From contig CAUTSA010000001.1 in assembly GCA_963540965.1 (NCBI GenBank), positions 1 through 64,000 of the forward strand: 64,000 bases of DNA. The letters run 5' to 3'. This document shows, one piece after another, positions 24,100-32,061 of this stretch; the stretch's first letter is position 1; each line of letters begins with the position of its first letter. Origin of the DNA: Nanosyncoccus sp963540965 (GTDB lineage: Bacteria > Patescibacteriota > Saccharimonadia > Saccharimonadales > Saccharimonadaceae). Both the position numbers and the translations under genes were made by a program. Under the pieces are notes generated by a model that saw only the letters and a list, made by a program, of their open reading frames with translations, ran no database searches and had not been told where the DNA came from.

Positions 24100-25122
24100 A
24101 TGATTTTAGGCATTGATGAAGTTGGACGGGGACCATATGCAGGACCACTAGTAATTGGTGCCTGTATTTTGCCAGATGCCGAAAAAATTAAAGAGGAACC
24201 CGAAAAATATCATTGGATATCAGAACTTACCGACTCCAAGAAACTAACAGCTAAAAGACGTGAAGCTCTGTATATAAAAATCAAGGAAGGGGCCGTGGCG
24301 ACTGCGACAGGTTGGGTCTCTGCGAATGAGATTGATGAGATCGGACTTTCTGAAAGTTTAAGGTTGGCTTGCCGAAGAGCGGTGAAACAGATACAAGAGA
24401 CTCATGTGCCTTTTTCTGAAATCATTATTGATGGGACGATGAACTTTTTAAGCGGAACACCGCTAGAAAAATATGTTTCTACATTACCAAAGGGCGACCT
24501 CTTAATTAAGGAAATCTCGGCAGCAAGTATCTTAGCAAAGGTGGAACGAGACCGATATATGGTGGAATTGGCGGAAAAATATCCTGAATATGGTTTTGAA
24601 AAACATGTGGGTTATGGGACGGCAGCGCATCAAAAAGCGATGGAGGAGTTTGGTTTGACGCCTGAACATCGTCGTTCATTTCGACCAGTACGTGAAATTA
24701 TGTCTAAGCAACTTGGGGCCGAAGAAGGTAAAGAGCAACAAAAAGTTAGGAAGGTGGGCACAAAAAATGGAGGTGCAACATCGAGAGAGATCGGTAATCT
24801 TGGCGAAGAAAAGATAGCGGAGTTTTTGACTTCAAAAGGACATGAGATTATTGCTAGAAATTTTAAAACAAAATATTTTGAAATCGACATTATCTCAAAA
24901 CTAGACAATTCCCTATTTTTTACAGAGGTAAAATATCGTAAAACCACAGATTTTGGGGAGGCTATTGAGTTCGTCGATCAGAAAAAACAAGAACAGATGC
25001 AGTTTGCGGCAGAAAGTTATTTGGCAATGCATCCAGAATTTAAAGATTTTACAGCCAAGCTTGTGGTGGCAGGGGTGAGCGGTAGGGATTTTCAGATTGA
25101 AGACTGGATAATTATTGAATAA
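24100..25122 (+). CDS. rnhB: ribonuclease HII fused to a YraN/UPF0102 nuclease-like domain
   Basis: A 340-residue fusion. Residues 1-200 are RNase HII: GIDEVGRGPYAGP gives the first acidic pair (Asp6, Glu7), EIIIDGTMN the third, and ISAASILAKVERDRYM the fourth; the enzyme removes RNA from RNA-DNA hybrids. After a charged linker (about 201-228), residues 229-340 are UPF0102/YraN: REIGNLGEEKIAEFL, GHEIIARNFKTKYFEIDIIS and LFFTEVKYRKT with the E-x-K of restriction-like folds. The two are adjacent genes in many bacteria; here they are one chain. TATAAT (24088-24093) lies 6 nt before the ATG and there is no Shine-Dalgarno, so it is probably leaderless. Confidence 0.93.
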   Translation: MILGIDEVGRGPYAGPLVIGACILPDAEKIKEEPEKYHWISELTDSKKLTAKRREALYIKIKEGAVATATGWVSANEIDEIGLSESLRLACRRAVKQIQETHVPFSEIIIDGTMNFLSGTPLEKYVSTLPKGDLLIKEISAASILAKVERDRYMVELAEKYPEYGFEKHVGYGTAAHQKAMEEFGLTPEHRRSFRPVREIMSKQLGAEEGKEQQKVRKVGTKNGGATSREIGNLGEEKIAEFLTSKGHEIIARNFKTKYFEIDIISKLDNSLFFTEVKYRKTTDFGEAIEFVDQKKQEQMQFAAESYLAMHPEFKDFTAKLVVAGVSGRDFQIEDWIIIE

Positions 25123-25170
25123 TTATCTTATAGAAAGGTAGCGACCAGATTTAGTCGATAAATGTCATAA

Positions 25171-25198
25171 AAAATAAACCTCAATTGAGGTTTATTTT
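25171..25198. terminator. bidirectional intrinsic terminator between rnhB and rplS
   Basis: A 28-nt perfect palindrome, AAAATAAACCTCAA/TTGAGGTTTATTTT, with A/T runs on both sides, lies between convergent genes. Confidence 0.85.
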
Positions 25199-25211
25199 GA
25201 ATTTTCTAGTC

Positions 25212-25664
25212 TTACGCAGCTGCGACTTCTTCGATCTTTTCAGCTTCGGCAGGTGCTTCTACTGGAGCTTCAACAGCTACATCTTCTTTGAGGGTATTGA
25301 CTGCAACACGGTCAAAGTCCTTAGCAACGAGACGGGCAGATTTACCAGAACGGTTGCGGAGGTATGAAAGATTGTTGCGGCGAACCTTGGCACGTTTAAC
25401 AATTTCAACTTTTTCAACTAATGGGCTGTGCATTAAGAAAGATTTCTCAACGCCAATACCAGAAGCAATTTTGCGCACAACGATGCGTGCAGTGTGAGAC
25501 TCTTTGCGGTCTACACGGATTACGACACCTTCGAAAACCTGAAGACGGAATTTCTCGCCTTCCTTAATTTTCTGAGTTACCTTAACGGTATCACCAGAGC
25601 GAACATCAACGATGGCTTTCTTTTTCTGGGCGTCACCAATTTTTTTCAACACTAGAAAACTCAT
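25212..25664 (-). CDS. rplS: 50S ribosomal protein bL19
   Basis: A 150-residue protein. The bL19 core covers residues 15-112: SGDTVKVTQKIKEGEKFRLQ, FEGVVIRVDRKESHTARIVVRKIASGIGVEKSF, PLVEKVEIVKRAKVRRNNLSYLR. An Ala/Glu/Val-rich tail of about 30 residues is added beyond the standard 115-120 residue protein. bL19 sits at the 30S-50S interface. It is alone here, not next to rpsP/trmD as in many bacteria. It ends at the shared terminator. Confidence 0.96.
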   Translation of the reverse strand: MSFLVLKKIGDAQKKKAIVDVRSGDTVKVTQKIKEGEKFRLQVFEGVVIRVDRKESHTARIVVRKIASGIGVEKSFLMHSPLVEKVEIVKRAKVRRNNLSYLRNRSGKSARLVAKDFDRVAVNTLKEDVAVEAPVEAPAEAEKIEEVAAA

Positions 25665-25740
25665 ATTTTACCTTTTATTACTTAAAACTTGACCTATTTT
25701 AACATAGTTTTATGGAAAATGGAAGAGGTGAGACGATTAA

Positions 25741-26679
25741 CTAGAAAACAGTAGTATCAAAGCCAGCCTGCGGATTACCGTCCTTGAAGGTCTTACAAGA
25801 GTATTTCATATTAGGGTCAGATTCATATTTGTTGAGAACCGTAACAGCGGCCTTCATTTCCTCTGAAACATTTTTGCATTCGATCACACCCATACCATTA
25901 GCGGCATAGACACCGACAAATTGCCAGGCGCCGCTGGGGAGTTTGCGACTATAGACATTGGTCTGGGCAGCCATACCATGATCGACATAGCGAGGCATAG
26001 CTAAGCCATTAGGATCAACTACTTTCTCCATCTTTGAGACATTGAGTTTTGCAATAACCTTTGTACCATCCTCGTTTGTGACGATGCGACCCCCCGTAAT
26101 ACGATAATCGTCGCCAACAATAGTAGTGAGCTGAGCAAAATTAATATTTAGATCATTCCATTTGACAATTTGCTTCTCGGCCTTTTGTTCTTTTTTCTCC
26201 TCGGTTTTTGCCTCGTCCTGATCTTTGGTGTCGACTACTTTAGTTTTAGTTGCTGATTCATACTCAGCAATGACGGTCTTACTTTCAGTTAATTCTTTTT
26301 GGTATTGTTTGACTAAATTAGTTCCCTCGTCGATTTTCTGATTGCTATAAAAGTAGAGGAAGCTAACAACAAGAAGGAGGATGACAGATAGAATAGAAGT
26401 AACAATACCAATGATCTTCCAGGGGTTGCCTGGTTTCTTTAGGTCTTTAGTATTGTCATAACTAGAAGTATCAAAACCGGATTCTTCGGCGAGCTGATCA
26501 ATATAATTAGGGGAAGTGGCGGATTCAGCCTGGGCGAGCTGTTCGACTGATGCTTGTGGTTCGGTCGGGTTTAACTCAGCTGAAGCCTGCGGTTCGACCT
26601 GATTTAATTGCTCAGCTGAAGTTTGTGACTCAGTTTGAGTGAGTTGTTGATCTTGATTATATTGTTCGTTTTGGTCCAT
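25741..26679 (-). CDS. hypothetical single-pass membrane protein
   Basis: A 312-residue protein of no recognised family. Residues 1-70 are Gln/Glu/Ser-rich with a repeated unit like LNQVEPQASAE; a membrane helix at about 92-114 (IIGIVTSILSVILLLVVSFLYFY) is followed by a coiled-coil segment (120-155), a Lys/Glu linker, and a compact extracytoplasmic domain with cysteines (ECKNVSE, YSCKTF). It probably has its N-terminus inside. It is 14 bp downstream of the pilus ATPase gene and may share its mRNA. Possibly a pilus- or envelope-associated factor; that is inferred from position. Confidence 0.78.
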   Translation of the reverse strand: MDQNEQYNQDQQLTQTESQTSAEQLNQVEPQASAELNPTEPQASVEQLAQAESATSPNYIDQLAEESGFDTSSYDNTKDLKKPGNPWKIIGIVTSILSVILLLVVSFLYFYSNQKIDEGTNLVKQYQKELTESKTVIAEYESATKTKVVDTKDQDEAKTEEKKEQKAEKQIVKWNDLNINFAQLTTIVGDDYRITGGRIVTNEDGTKVIAKLNVSKMEKVVDPNGLAMPRYVDHGMAAQTNVYSRKLPSGAWQFVGVYAANGMGVIECKNVSEEMKAAVTVLNKYESDPNMKYSCKTFKDGNPQAGFDTTVF

Positions 26680-26693
26680 TTTTTACCTCTTAT

Positions 26694-28334
26694 TTATATC
26701 ACTCTTGATATTTCATCTAATGTAGTTTCACCACGTAAGCAGGCTAAAATGCCTTTCTGTTCAAGCGTGATGAGACCAGCTTTTCTGGCGGTTTTCTCGA
26801 TGGCGTCTGTATTAATATCTTCAACGTCGCCACGGATATATTTCTGAACTTCCTCAGAGACGGTGAGCTGTTCCATAATCACCTTACGACCTTTATAGCC
26901 GAATGGATCATCAAGGCCAGACGGAACCGCTTCAAAAAGGGTAAAATTATTCGGATCGAGATTAAACCCGAGCTGGTCATAAATCACCTCTTCAGGAAGA
27001 CCCTCAAGTTTCGAAAGAACAAATTGGCGAGTAGTCTCATCAGGGGTAAATTCACGTTTATTCTCTGATAAACTACGCACAAGACGCTGAGCCATCACCA
27101 TGCGGATGGAGCTAGAGAAAATCGGGTTGGTGCCAATTAGGTCGATCATACGAGAGAAGGCAGCGGCGGTGGAGTTGGCGTGGAAAGAACTTAGGACGAG
27201 GTGGCCAGTAATAGAGGCCTGAATTGCAGTCTTTGCAGTATCGCCATCACGAATCTCACCAACCATCACAACATCAGGGTCGAGACGAAGAATGGAACGC
27301 AGACCGTCGGCAAAGGAGCCGCCCTCTGTAGTATTGACTGGAATCTGAGAAATACCAGAAATACCATATTCGATTGGATCCTCGAGAGTAATAATCTTAC
27401 GATCGGTGGTATTAAGAGCGTTAATCATGGAATAGAGAGTAGTGGACTTACCAGAACCAGTAGGACCAACCATGAGAACGAGGCCGCGAGGGTGCGAAAT
27501 GACTTCGTTGATTTCAGATAACTCATGTTCGGAGAGACCAAGAAGATTGAGATTGAGGAGCGATTCATCGAAGTTGAAGAGACGCATGACGGCATCCTGG
27601 CCATACATGGTCGGAACAGTTTCGACACGGATATTCAAGAGATGAGATGAGCCGTCACGAAAAATATCTTTTTGCATGTGACCAGACTGCGGGGTCTTGG
27701 CGGCGGAAGAGATGCCGGCGCGAGAACCAAGCTCGCCCATGAAGACGCGATAGCGATCACGCTCAAGATTGGCGACTGGATGCAAGATACCATCGACGCG
27801 CATGCGAATGCGGATGGATTCGCGCAGATTCTCGATATGGATATCGGAGGCGCCAAGCTTATCTGCCTGATCGAGAAGGAAGTCAAAAACTTTATCGGTA
27901 CCGACGGAGTTAAGGGTTTGAGAGACCGAAGCTAAGGTTTCGGAATCACCATCGCTAGCGATACGAATGTCGTCATAATGAATCTGCCTCGGTGGATCAT
28001 AGCGGAGCATGAGGACTTGATAGGCGCTGTTTGAAATGAGGAAGAAATCAATACCATCACCATTAATATTGAACTTCTCACTGAATTCCTTGATGGTACT
28101 GCGGGGAGTTTGGCTGGTGACCATGAATTGATAAGGAAGGCCGTTGCCGCCTTTTTGGAGAGGAAGGATGTAGTCGCTATGCATTCTTTGGATATCGATG
28201 ATACCAAAAAGTAGCGGTAGAGTTTCCTCGATGGGGCGGGTATCAAGATATGGGAGGCCGAGGGTCATAGCACGTGAAGAAGCGGCCTGCTCTTCATTTG
28301 ACCGACGTTGCTCCTGAATTTGTTGCTCGTTCAT
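26694..28334 (-). CDS. type IV pilus / type II secretion ATPase (PilB/GspE family)
   Basis: A protein of about 546 residues. The N-terminal third is a degenerate GspE-N-like domain; the catalytic core has GPTGSGKSTTLYSMI (Walker A), an Asp box around TLEDPIEY, PDVVMVGEIRDGDTAKTAIQASITGH (Walker B) and the His box LSSFHANST. The tetracysteine zinc motif typical of PilB is missing. It powers pilus extension or pseudopilus assembly. The start is the ATG at 28334, with a TATAAT box (minus strand, 28342-28347) 7 nt upstream; a longer frame to 28400 would run through this promoter. It is divergent from the split coiled-coil gene. Confidence 0.92.
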   Translation of the reverse strand: MNEQQIQEQRRSNEEQAASSRAMTLGLPYLDTRPIEETLPLLFGIIDIQRMHSDYILPLQKGGNGLPYQFMVTSQTPRSTIKEFSEKFNINGDGIDFFLISNSAYQVLMLRYDPPRQIHYDDIRIASDGDSETLASVSQTLNSVGTDKVFDFLLDQADKLGASDIHIENLRESIRIRMRVDGILHPVANLERDRYRVFMGELGSRAGISSAAKTPQSGHMQKDIFRDGSSHLLNIRVETVPTMYGQDAVMRLFNFDESLLNLNLLGLSEHELSEINEVISHPRGLVLMVGPTGSGKSTTLYSMINALNTTDRKIITLEDPIEYGISGISQIPVNTTEGGSFADGLRSILRLDPDVVMVGEIRDGDTAKTAIQASITGHLVLSSFHANSTAAAFSRMIDLIGTNPIFSSSIRMVMAQRLVRSLSENKREFTPDETTRQFVLSKLEGLPEEVIYDQLGFNLDPNNFTLFEAVPSGLDDPFGYKGRKVIMEQLTVSEEVQKYIRGDVEDINTDAIEKTARKAGLITLEQKGILACLRGETTLDEISRVI

Positions 28335-28423
28335 TGAGTGTATTATAACATAAGCGAGATGTGGTGAATTGATATTTATACATAAACGAAATGTTAACAT
28401 TTCTATGGTATATTATTGATAGT

Positions 28424-29251
28424 ATGAAAGAGGTCGAATTCCAAAATAGAAATACAGAGACTAAAGCCAATAACTATTGGGATGAGCTTAGTGATCAGAA
28501 GATGAATTTTAACGCAAATGAAGAGTTAGATCAAAAAAAGAATTCTGGAGTGATTGGAGAAAAACAAGACGATTTAATTGAAGTGGCTAGCCGAGTACGA
28601 GAAGCATATTGTGGTAAGGATAGGAATGACTTTTTACTTTCAACTAATGAGACACTTAAAGTAACTCCAGATTTAACGACTTTAGAATCTAAAGATGAGG
28701 ATTTTAAATATAAAGATAATAACAATTATTCTTTAAGTGAGACCGAGCAACCAAAAACTTCAGATCAGAAATCTTCTATATTGTGGACGAAGAAAATATC
28801 TGAAAATTATAATAAACATGAGAGGTCTAGGATAGATAGAATAAAAGCAGGTTTTTCTAACAATATGATGCGATATGATGCGGAAAGAAAACAAGTCTCT
28901 GCTAAACCTAGCCTATTCAAACAAGCGACACGACTTGTTATGGATAAGATGGGAATAAAAACCCCTGGAAGTGAAGAACGACGGAATCGGGAGGCGATGC
29001 ACGTAGCTTTAGTTGAATATAATGAAGAAAAGCTTTTACGCGAGAAAGAATGGGAGGAAAATAAAAAAATAGAAGAGGCTCAAGAAAGAGAGCGGGAAGC
29101 AATAAAAGAAGCACAAAGAAGAATTGAAGAAACTCAGGGAGAACAAAAAGTACTAGAAAGAGATATGCAGGATGCACGATCTGATGCAGAAAGGAAAAAC
29201 TGGATAGACTTAAGACGCAAAGAGTACAAGAGATTGTTGAAAAAGATTTAA
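28424..29251 (+). CDS. 5' part of a split coiled-coil protein gene
   Basis: 275 codons ending in TAA at 29249-29251. Residues 1-150 are polar and Asn/Lys/Glu-rich, and about 195-275 form a strongly charged coiled coil (EEAQEREREAIKEAQRRIEE). The helix is cut off abruptly at LRRKEYKRLLKKI. The -1 frame is open from 29185 and continues the same charged, helical style into the next gene, so both probably come from one protein of about 700 residues. The sequence at the end, TTG AAA AAG ATT TAA, has a slippery A5G run. No family is recognised. The start has no Shine-Dalgarno; a TATTAT box lies 7 nt upstream. Confidence 0.7.
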   Translation: MKEVEFQNRNTETKANNYWDELSDQKMNFNANEELDQKKNSGVIGEKQDDLIEVASRVREAYCGKDRNDFLLSTNETLKVTPDLTTLESKDEDFKYKDNNNYSLSETEQPKTSDQKSSILWTKKISENYNKHERSRIDRIKAGFSNNMMRYDAERKQVSAKPSLFKQATRLVMDKMGIKTPGSEERRNREAMHVALVEYNEEKLLREKEWEENKKIEEAQEREREAIKEAQRRIEETQGEQKVLERDMQDARSDAERKNWIDLRRKEYKRLLKKI

Positions 29252-29325
29252 ATTCTCGGCTATTAAAAGTTGAGGCCTTAGAGGCGGAGACGTTTTTTGA
29301 CAATCCAGAAATTCAGAAACATATA

Positions 29326-30564
29326 ATGGTTTTTAGAGGATCAGAAATTCCAGTTTATGACCTTAAGGGTTTACCATTTACATTACTTTCTCATACTGTA
29401 GACTATCGTAACTCTGGGGGTCCCACATTAGATGAGATTGGGCAAGAAACCTACCTTAAAGTAATGGAAGATCCAGGAGTTTGGGCTGAACGACAAGACA
29501 AAGTCATGGAGGCGAGTGGGTACGGAACGAGAAATAAGGATGCTAGAGGAAATACTATATCCGCATCTTTCTGGAATTCTAAAACGAACATCGAGAGCTA
29601 TAAGTCTGGTGAGCTAATTTATGGCTTTGAACAAGTTAGCGCCAACTCAATAATTAATATCTTTGACGAAGATGGGAATACGAAGAATATGTACGGAAAA
29701 GAAGATGCCGGATTGAGTAATCCAAATAGATTAGATGAAATTTCAAGACCACAAACAGGTGGTCAATATAACGAGGTGTTGCTAAGGCGTTATTCTGAGA
29801 ACGGGATTCCTAAGAATCCTGACTATATTATTACAGAGGGTACAGTTTCCGAAATAGCCTTAAAGCATGCTAGTTTCTTTAATATCCCAATTATCAATAT
29901 CAACAAAGGCGTTTACAAAGAAAAAATGAAGACACGTGGCGAAGAGTTGCTCAATTCTATTGATGAAAATAATACTTATCTTGAATTAAGTCAAAAACTT
30001 GAAGAATTACTTTCGATGAATGAATTTACGAGAAAGTATAGGTTCTTAAACACGATAGGTCGCAACGATGACGTGCCGACTTTACCAAATAATGCTGATG
30101 TACTAGAAGAGAGATTATTTGAAGTTTCAAAACTGGAGCAACAGAAGCGGTTAGAATTTATTGAAGGTCTTTTAGAAAACTATATTTCAGACATTGAACA
30201 GGCCACGAGAGAGAATAAGCTAGCACCGAGACCTGATCAAGTCAAGGATTTAGAGATACAAATTTTTGATGCAAGCCAATTAATCAGTAGCTATGAGGAC
30301 GTAGACAAATATGATGATATTCAAAATAGTGCTTTCAATTTTGTAAAAATTCTTTTTAAACTTGAAAATGGATTACAAGCTCCTGAGACTATAATATACG
30401 ACGGCGAGAATTACTTTAATCGTGAAGGAACAATAAGGAATGATCAAGTAAAACCAGAGGAACTTGGGAAAGAAGATAGTAGTTTTTACCATAAGTTCGA
30501 GCCGCTGGTACGCAGGTTTTTTGAGGCATATAGAGAAAATCGGAAGATTAATAAGGATAACTGA
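29326..30564 (+). CDS. 3' part of the split protein, first internal ATG
   Basis: A 412-codon frame that is in fact open from 29185, in the -1 frame relative to the preceding gene. The first ATG at 29326 has no Shine-Dalgarno and falls inside what looks like a folded segment (QKHIMVFRGSEIPVYDL), so independent translation is doubtful. Conserved-looking features are LPFTLLSHTVDYRNSGGPTLD, a YIITEGTVSEIALKHASFFNIPIININ strand-helix unit, and a helical, acidic C-terminal third. It is not recognised; the IITEG...IPIININKG arrangement suggests an alpha/beta enzyme-like domain. See the findings for the frameshift question. Confidence 0.7.
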   Translation: MVFRGSEIPVYDLKGLPFTLLSHTVDYRNSGGPTLDEIGQETYLKVMEDPGVWAERQDKVMEASGYGTRNKDARGNTISASFWNSKTNIESYKSGELIYGFEQVSANSIINIFDEDGNTKNMYGKEDAGLSNPNRLDEISRPQTGGQYNEVLLRRYSENGIPKNPDYIITEGTVSEIALKHASFFNIPIININKGVYKEKMKTRGEELLNSIDENNTYLELSQKLEELLSMNEFTRKYRFLNTIGRNDDVPTLPNNADVLEERLFEVSKLEQQKRLEFIEGLLENYISDIEQATRENKLAPRPDQVKDLEIQIFDASQLISSYEDVDKYDDIQNSAFNFVKILFKLENGLQAPETIIYDGENYFNREGTIRNDQVKPEELGKEDSSFYHKFEPLVRRFFEAYRENRKINKDN

Positions 30565-30596
30565 TAACCCTAAACTAATGACTTGGATTTTAATTT

Positions 30597-31112
30597 TTAG
30601 GCAAATTCATTCGGAAACCAGGGGAGGCAGCGATTAACTTTCTTACAGTATTCAAGGTAAGCTTCGCCATAAAGCTTGGTGAGCCATTTTTCTTCTGTGC
30701 ATTTCATAAGGATAGTTAGAGAGAGCCAGAAGACAAGAAAAAGAATGAGGGCGAGGTGCGGGCTTCCATAAAGAAAAAGGGCGCCAGTACAGATAAATAG
30801 CCAGGCGGAATAGATAGGGTTACGGACAACGGCATAGATGCCATGAGTAACAAGAGTGTTTTCTTTAATTGAGCTAGTGATTTTGGCTTTGATGGCAAGA
30901 AAATAAATGAGAAGTCCAGATAAGATAAACAGGAGGCCGACGATGAATAAAAATATTTCTAAAAGAGCGGAGGTGGGGCGCGGGAGATGAAGAAGGGTTG
31001 TGTCAGCAAAGATGGAGAGACTACTTAGTAAGATAATACTGATGACGTAGGCGGGGCCAACCCCCATGATTGGTAAGTGGGGCCTTGATTTAACTACGGA
31101 GTCTTTTGCCAT
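30597..31112 (-). CDS. isoprenylcysteine/phospholipid methyltransferase-like membrane protein
   Basis: A protein of about 171 residues with four to five membrane helices. The C-terminal half matches the ICMT/PEMT family: THGIYAVVRNPIYSAW, a long hydrophobic pair, then EEKWLTKLYGEAYLEYCKKVNRCLPWF, the SAM-binding signature. These enzymes methylate lipids or prenylated substrates in the membrane. The start is set at ATG 31112, with AAGAAGG 6-7 nt upstream; the frame extends to 31154, but there the ATG overlaps a TATAAT box. It is divergent from the phosphatase gene. Confidence 0.82.
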   Translation of the reverse strand: MAKDSVVKSRPHLPIMGVGPAYVISIILLSSLSIFADTTLLHLPRPTSALLEIFLFIVGLLFILSGLLIYFLAIKAKITSSIKENTLVTHGIYAVVRNPIYSAWLFICTGALFLYGSPHLALILFLVFWLSLTILMKCTEEKWLTKLYGEAYLEYCKKVNRCLPWFPNEFA

Positions 31113-31184
31113 AATGAACCTTCTTTTGATAGTGGTTTTTCTATTTAAGCTCATTATAACGCCAAAAAATGATATGATGAAGTC

Positions 31185-31718
31185 ATGAAATTATATCTTG
31201 TTCGGCACGGAGAAACTAGTTGGAATATTGGGCGAAAGGTGCAGGGCCAGACAGATATTCCACTGAACGAGACGGGGGTGCGACAAGCCGAAAAGGTGCG
31301 GGAGGAACTAAAGGACGAGGTTTTTAATGCTTGCTACTGTTCCCCACTGATGAGGGCGAGGCGAACGGCGGAAATTGTGGCGGATGGCCGGGTCGAAATT
31401 GTGATTGATGATAATTTAAAAGAGCGGAGTTTTGGGGAGCTGGAGGGGACGGACTCAGCACACTGGGAGATTGACGGATTTAGCCGAGTGTTGAATACGA
31501 ATGAATTTGGAATTGAGCCGGTGCGGGACGTTTTGGCGCGTGCTAAAAAATTTCTGGAGCGAGTGAAGACGGAAAATTCCGATGACGCGAAGATTTTGGT
31601 GGTGGGGCATGGGACGCTACTGAAGATGCTACATTATAACATTGTCGGGTATGACGATGAGACGGACTTTCGCGAGTTCTATATGGAGAATAGCGAGATC
31701 GTGGAGTATGAGGTGTAA
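31185..31718 (+). CDS. histidine phosphatase family protein (phosphoglycerate mutase-like)
   Basis: A 177-residue enzyme of the branch-2-like histidine phosphatase superfamily. LYLVRHGETSWN gives the phospho-accepting His8 in the RHG motif; SPLMRARRTAEIV and the proton donor region LKERSFGELEG follow; LVVGHGTLLKML holds the second catalytic His. It could be a phosphoglycerate mutase, a cobalamin-type phosphatase or a general phosphatase; the sequence does not decide. TATGAT (31173-31178) lies 6 nt before the ATG with no Shine-Dalgarno, hence a probable leaderless mRNA. Confidence 0.88.
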   Translation: MKLYLVRHGETSWNIGRKVQGQTDIPLNETGVRQAEKVREELKDEVFNACYCSPLMRARRTAEIVADGRVEIVIDDNLKERSFGELEGTDSAHWEIDGFSRVLNTNEFGIEPVRDVLARAKKFLERVKTENSDDAKILVVGHGTLLKMLHYNIVGYDDETDFREFYMENSEIVEYEV

Positions 31719-31745
31719 GGGTGACAAATAAGGTATAATGTTGAT

Positions 31746-32060
31746 ATGGAAGATGTCAAAGCGGCAGTAATAAAATTCACAGAAGAGAGAGACTGGGACC
31801 AATTTCATTCCCCAGCCAACTTGGCAAAATCAATTGCAATTGAATCTGGTGAACTTCTTGAATGTTTTCAGTGGAATGATGACTATAATAAGAATAATGT
31901 TTGTAATGAGCTAGCTGACGTAGTAAATTACGCAATACTTTTAGCTAATAAGCTTGACGTTAATCTTGAAGAGATTGTAATGAAGAAGCTAAAAGAAAAC
32001 GCTATAAAATACCCCATACATAAAGCCAAGAGCAATAGTAAGAAATATACGGAATTATAA
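31746..32060 (+). CDS. MazG-like nucleotide pyrophosphohydrolase
   Basis: A 104-residue all-alpha NTP pyrophosphatase of the MazG/RS21-C6 type. The metal-binding helices read SIAIESGELLECFQW (E-x-x-E) and CNELADVVNYAILLA (E-x-x-D). Such enzymes hydrolyse dNTPs or modified nucleotides to monophosphates. TATAAT (31734-31739) lies 6 nt before the ATG. The gene ends 1 bp before the GIY-YIG/DUF2075 gene, a spacing implying co-translation, so it probably works with that protein. By context it may be part of a two-gene defence unit. Confidence 0.88.
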   Translation: MEDVKAAVIKFTEERDWDQFHSPANLAKSIAIESGELLECFQWNDDYNKNNVCNELADVVNYAILLANKLDVNLEEIVMKKLKENAIKYPIHKAKSNSKKYTEL

Positions 32061-32061
32061 G

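Noticed and set aside
26701..28334. Many opposite-strand frames within the pilus ATPase gene
   Set aside because: They follow the codon structure of the ATPase gene and have no similarity or start signals.
31113..31154. Longer N-terminus for the ICMT-like protein
   Set aside because: The ATG at 31154 is part of the TATAAT box; the later ATG has a good ribosome site.
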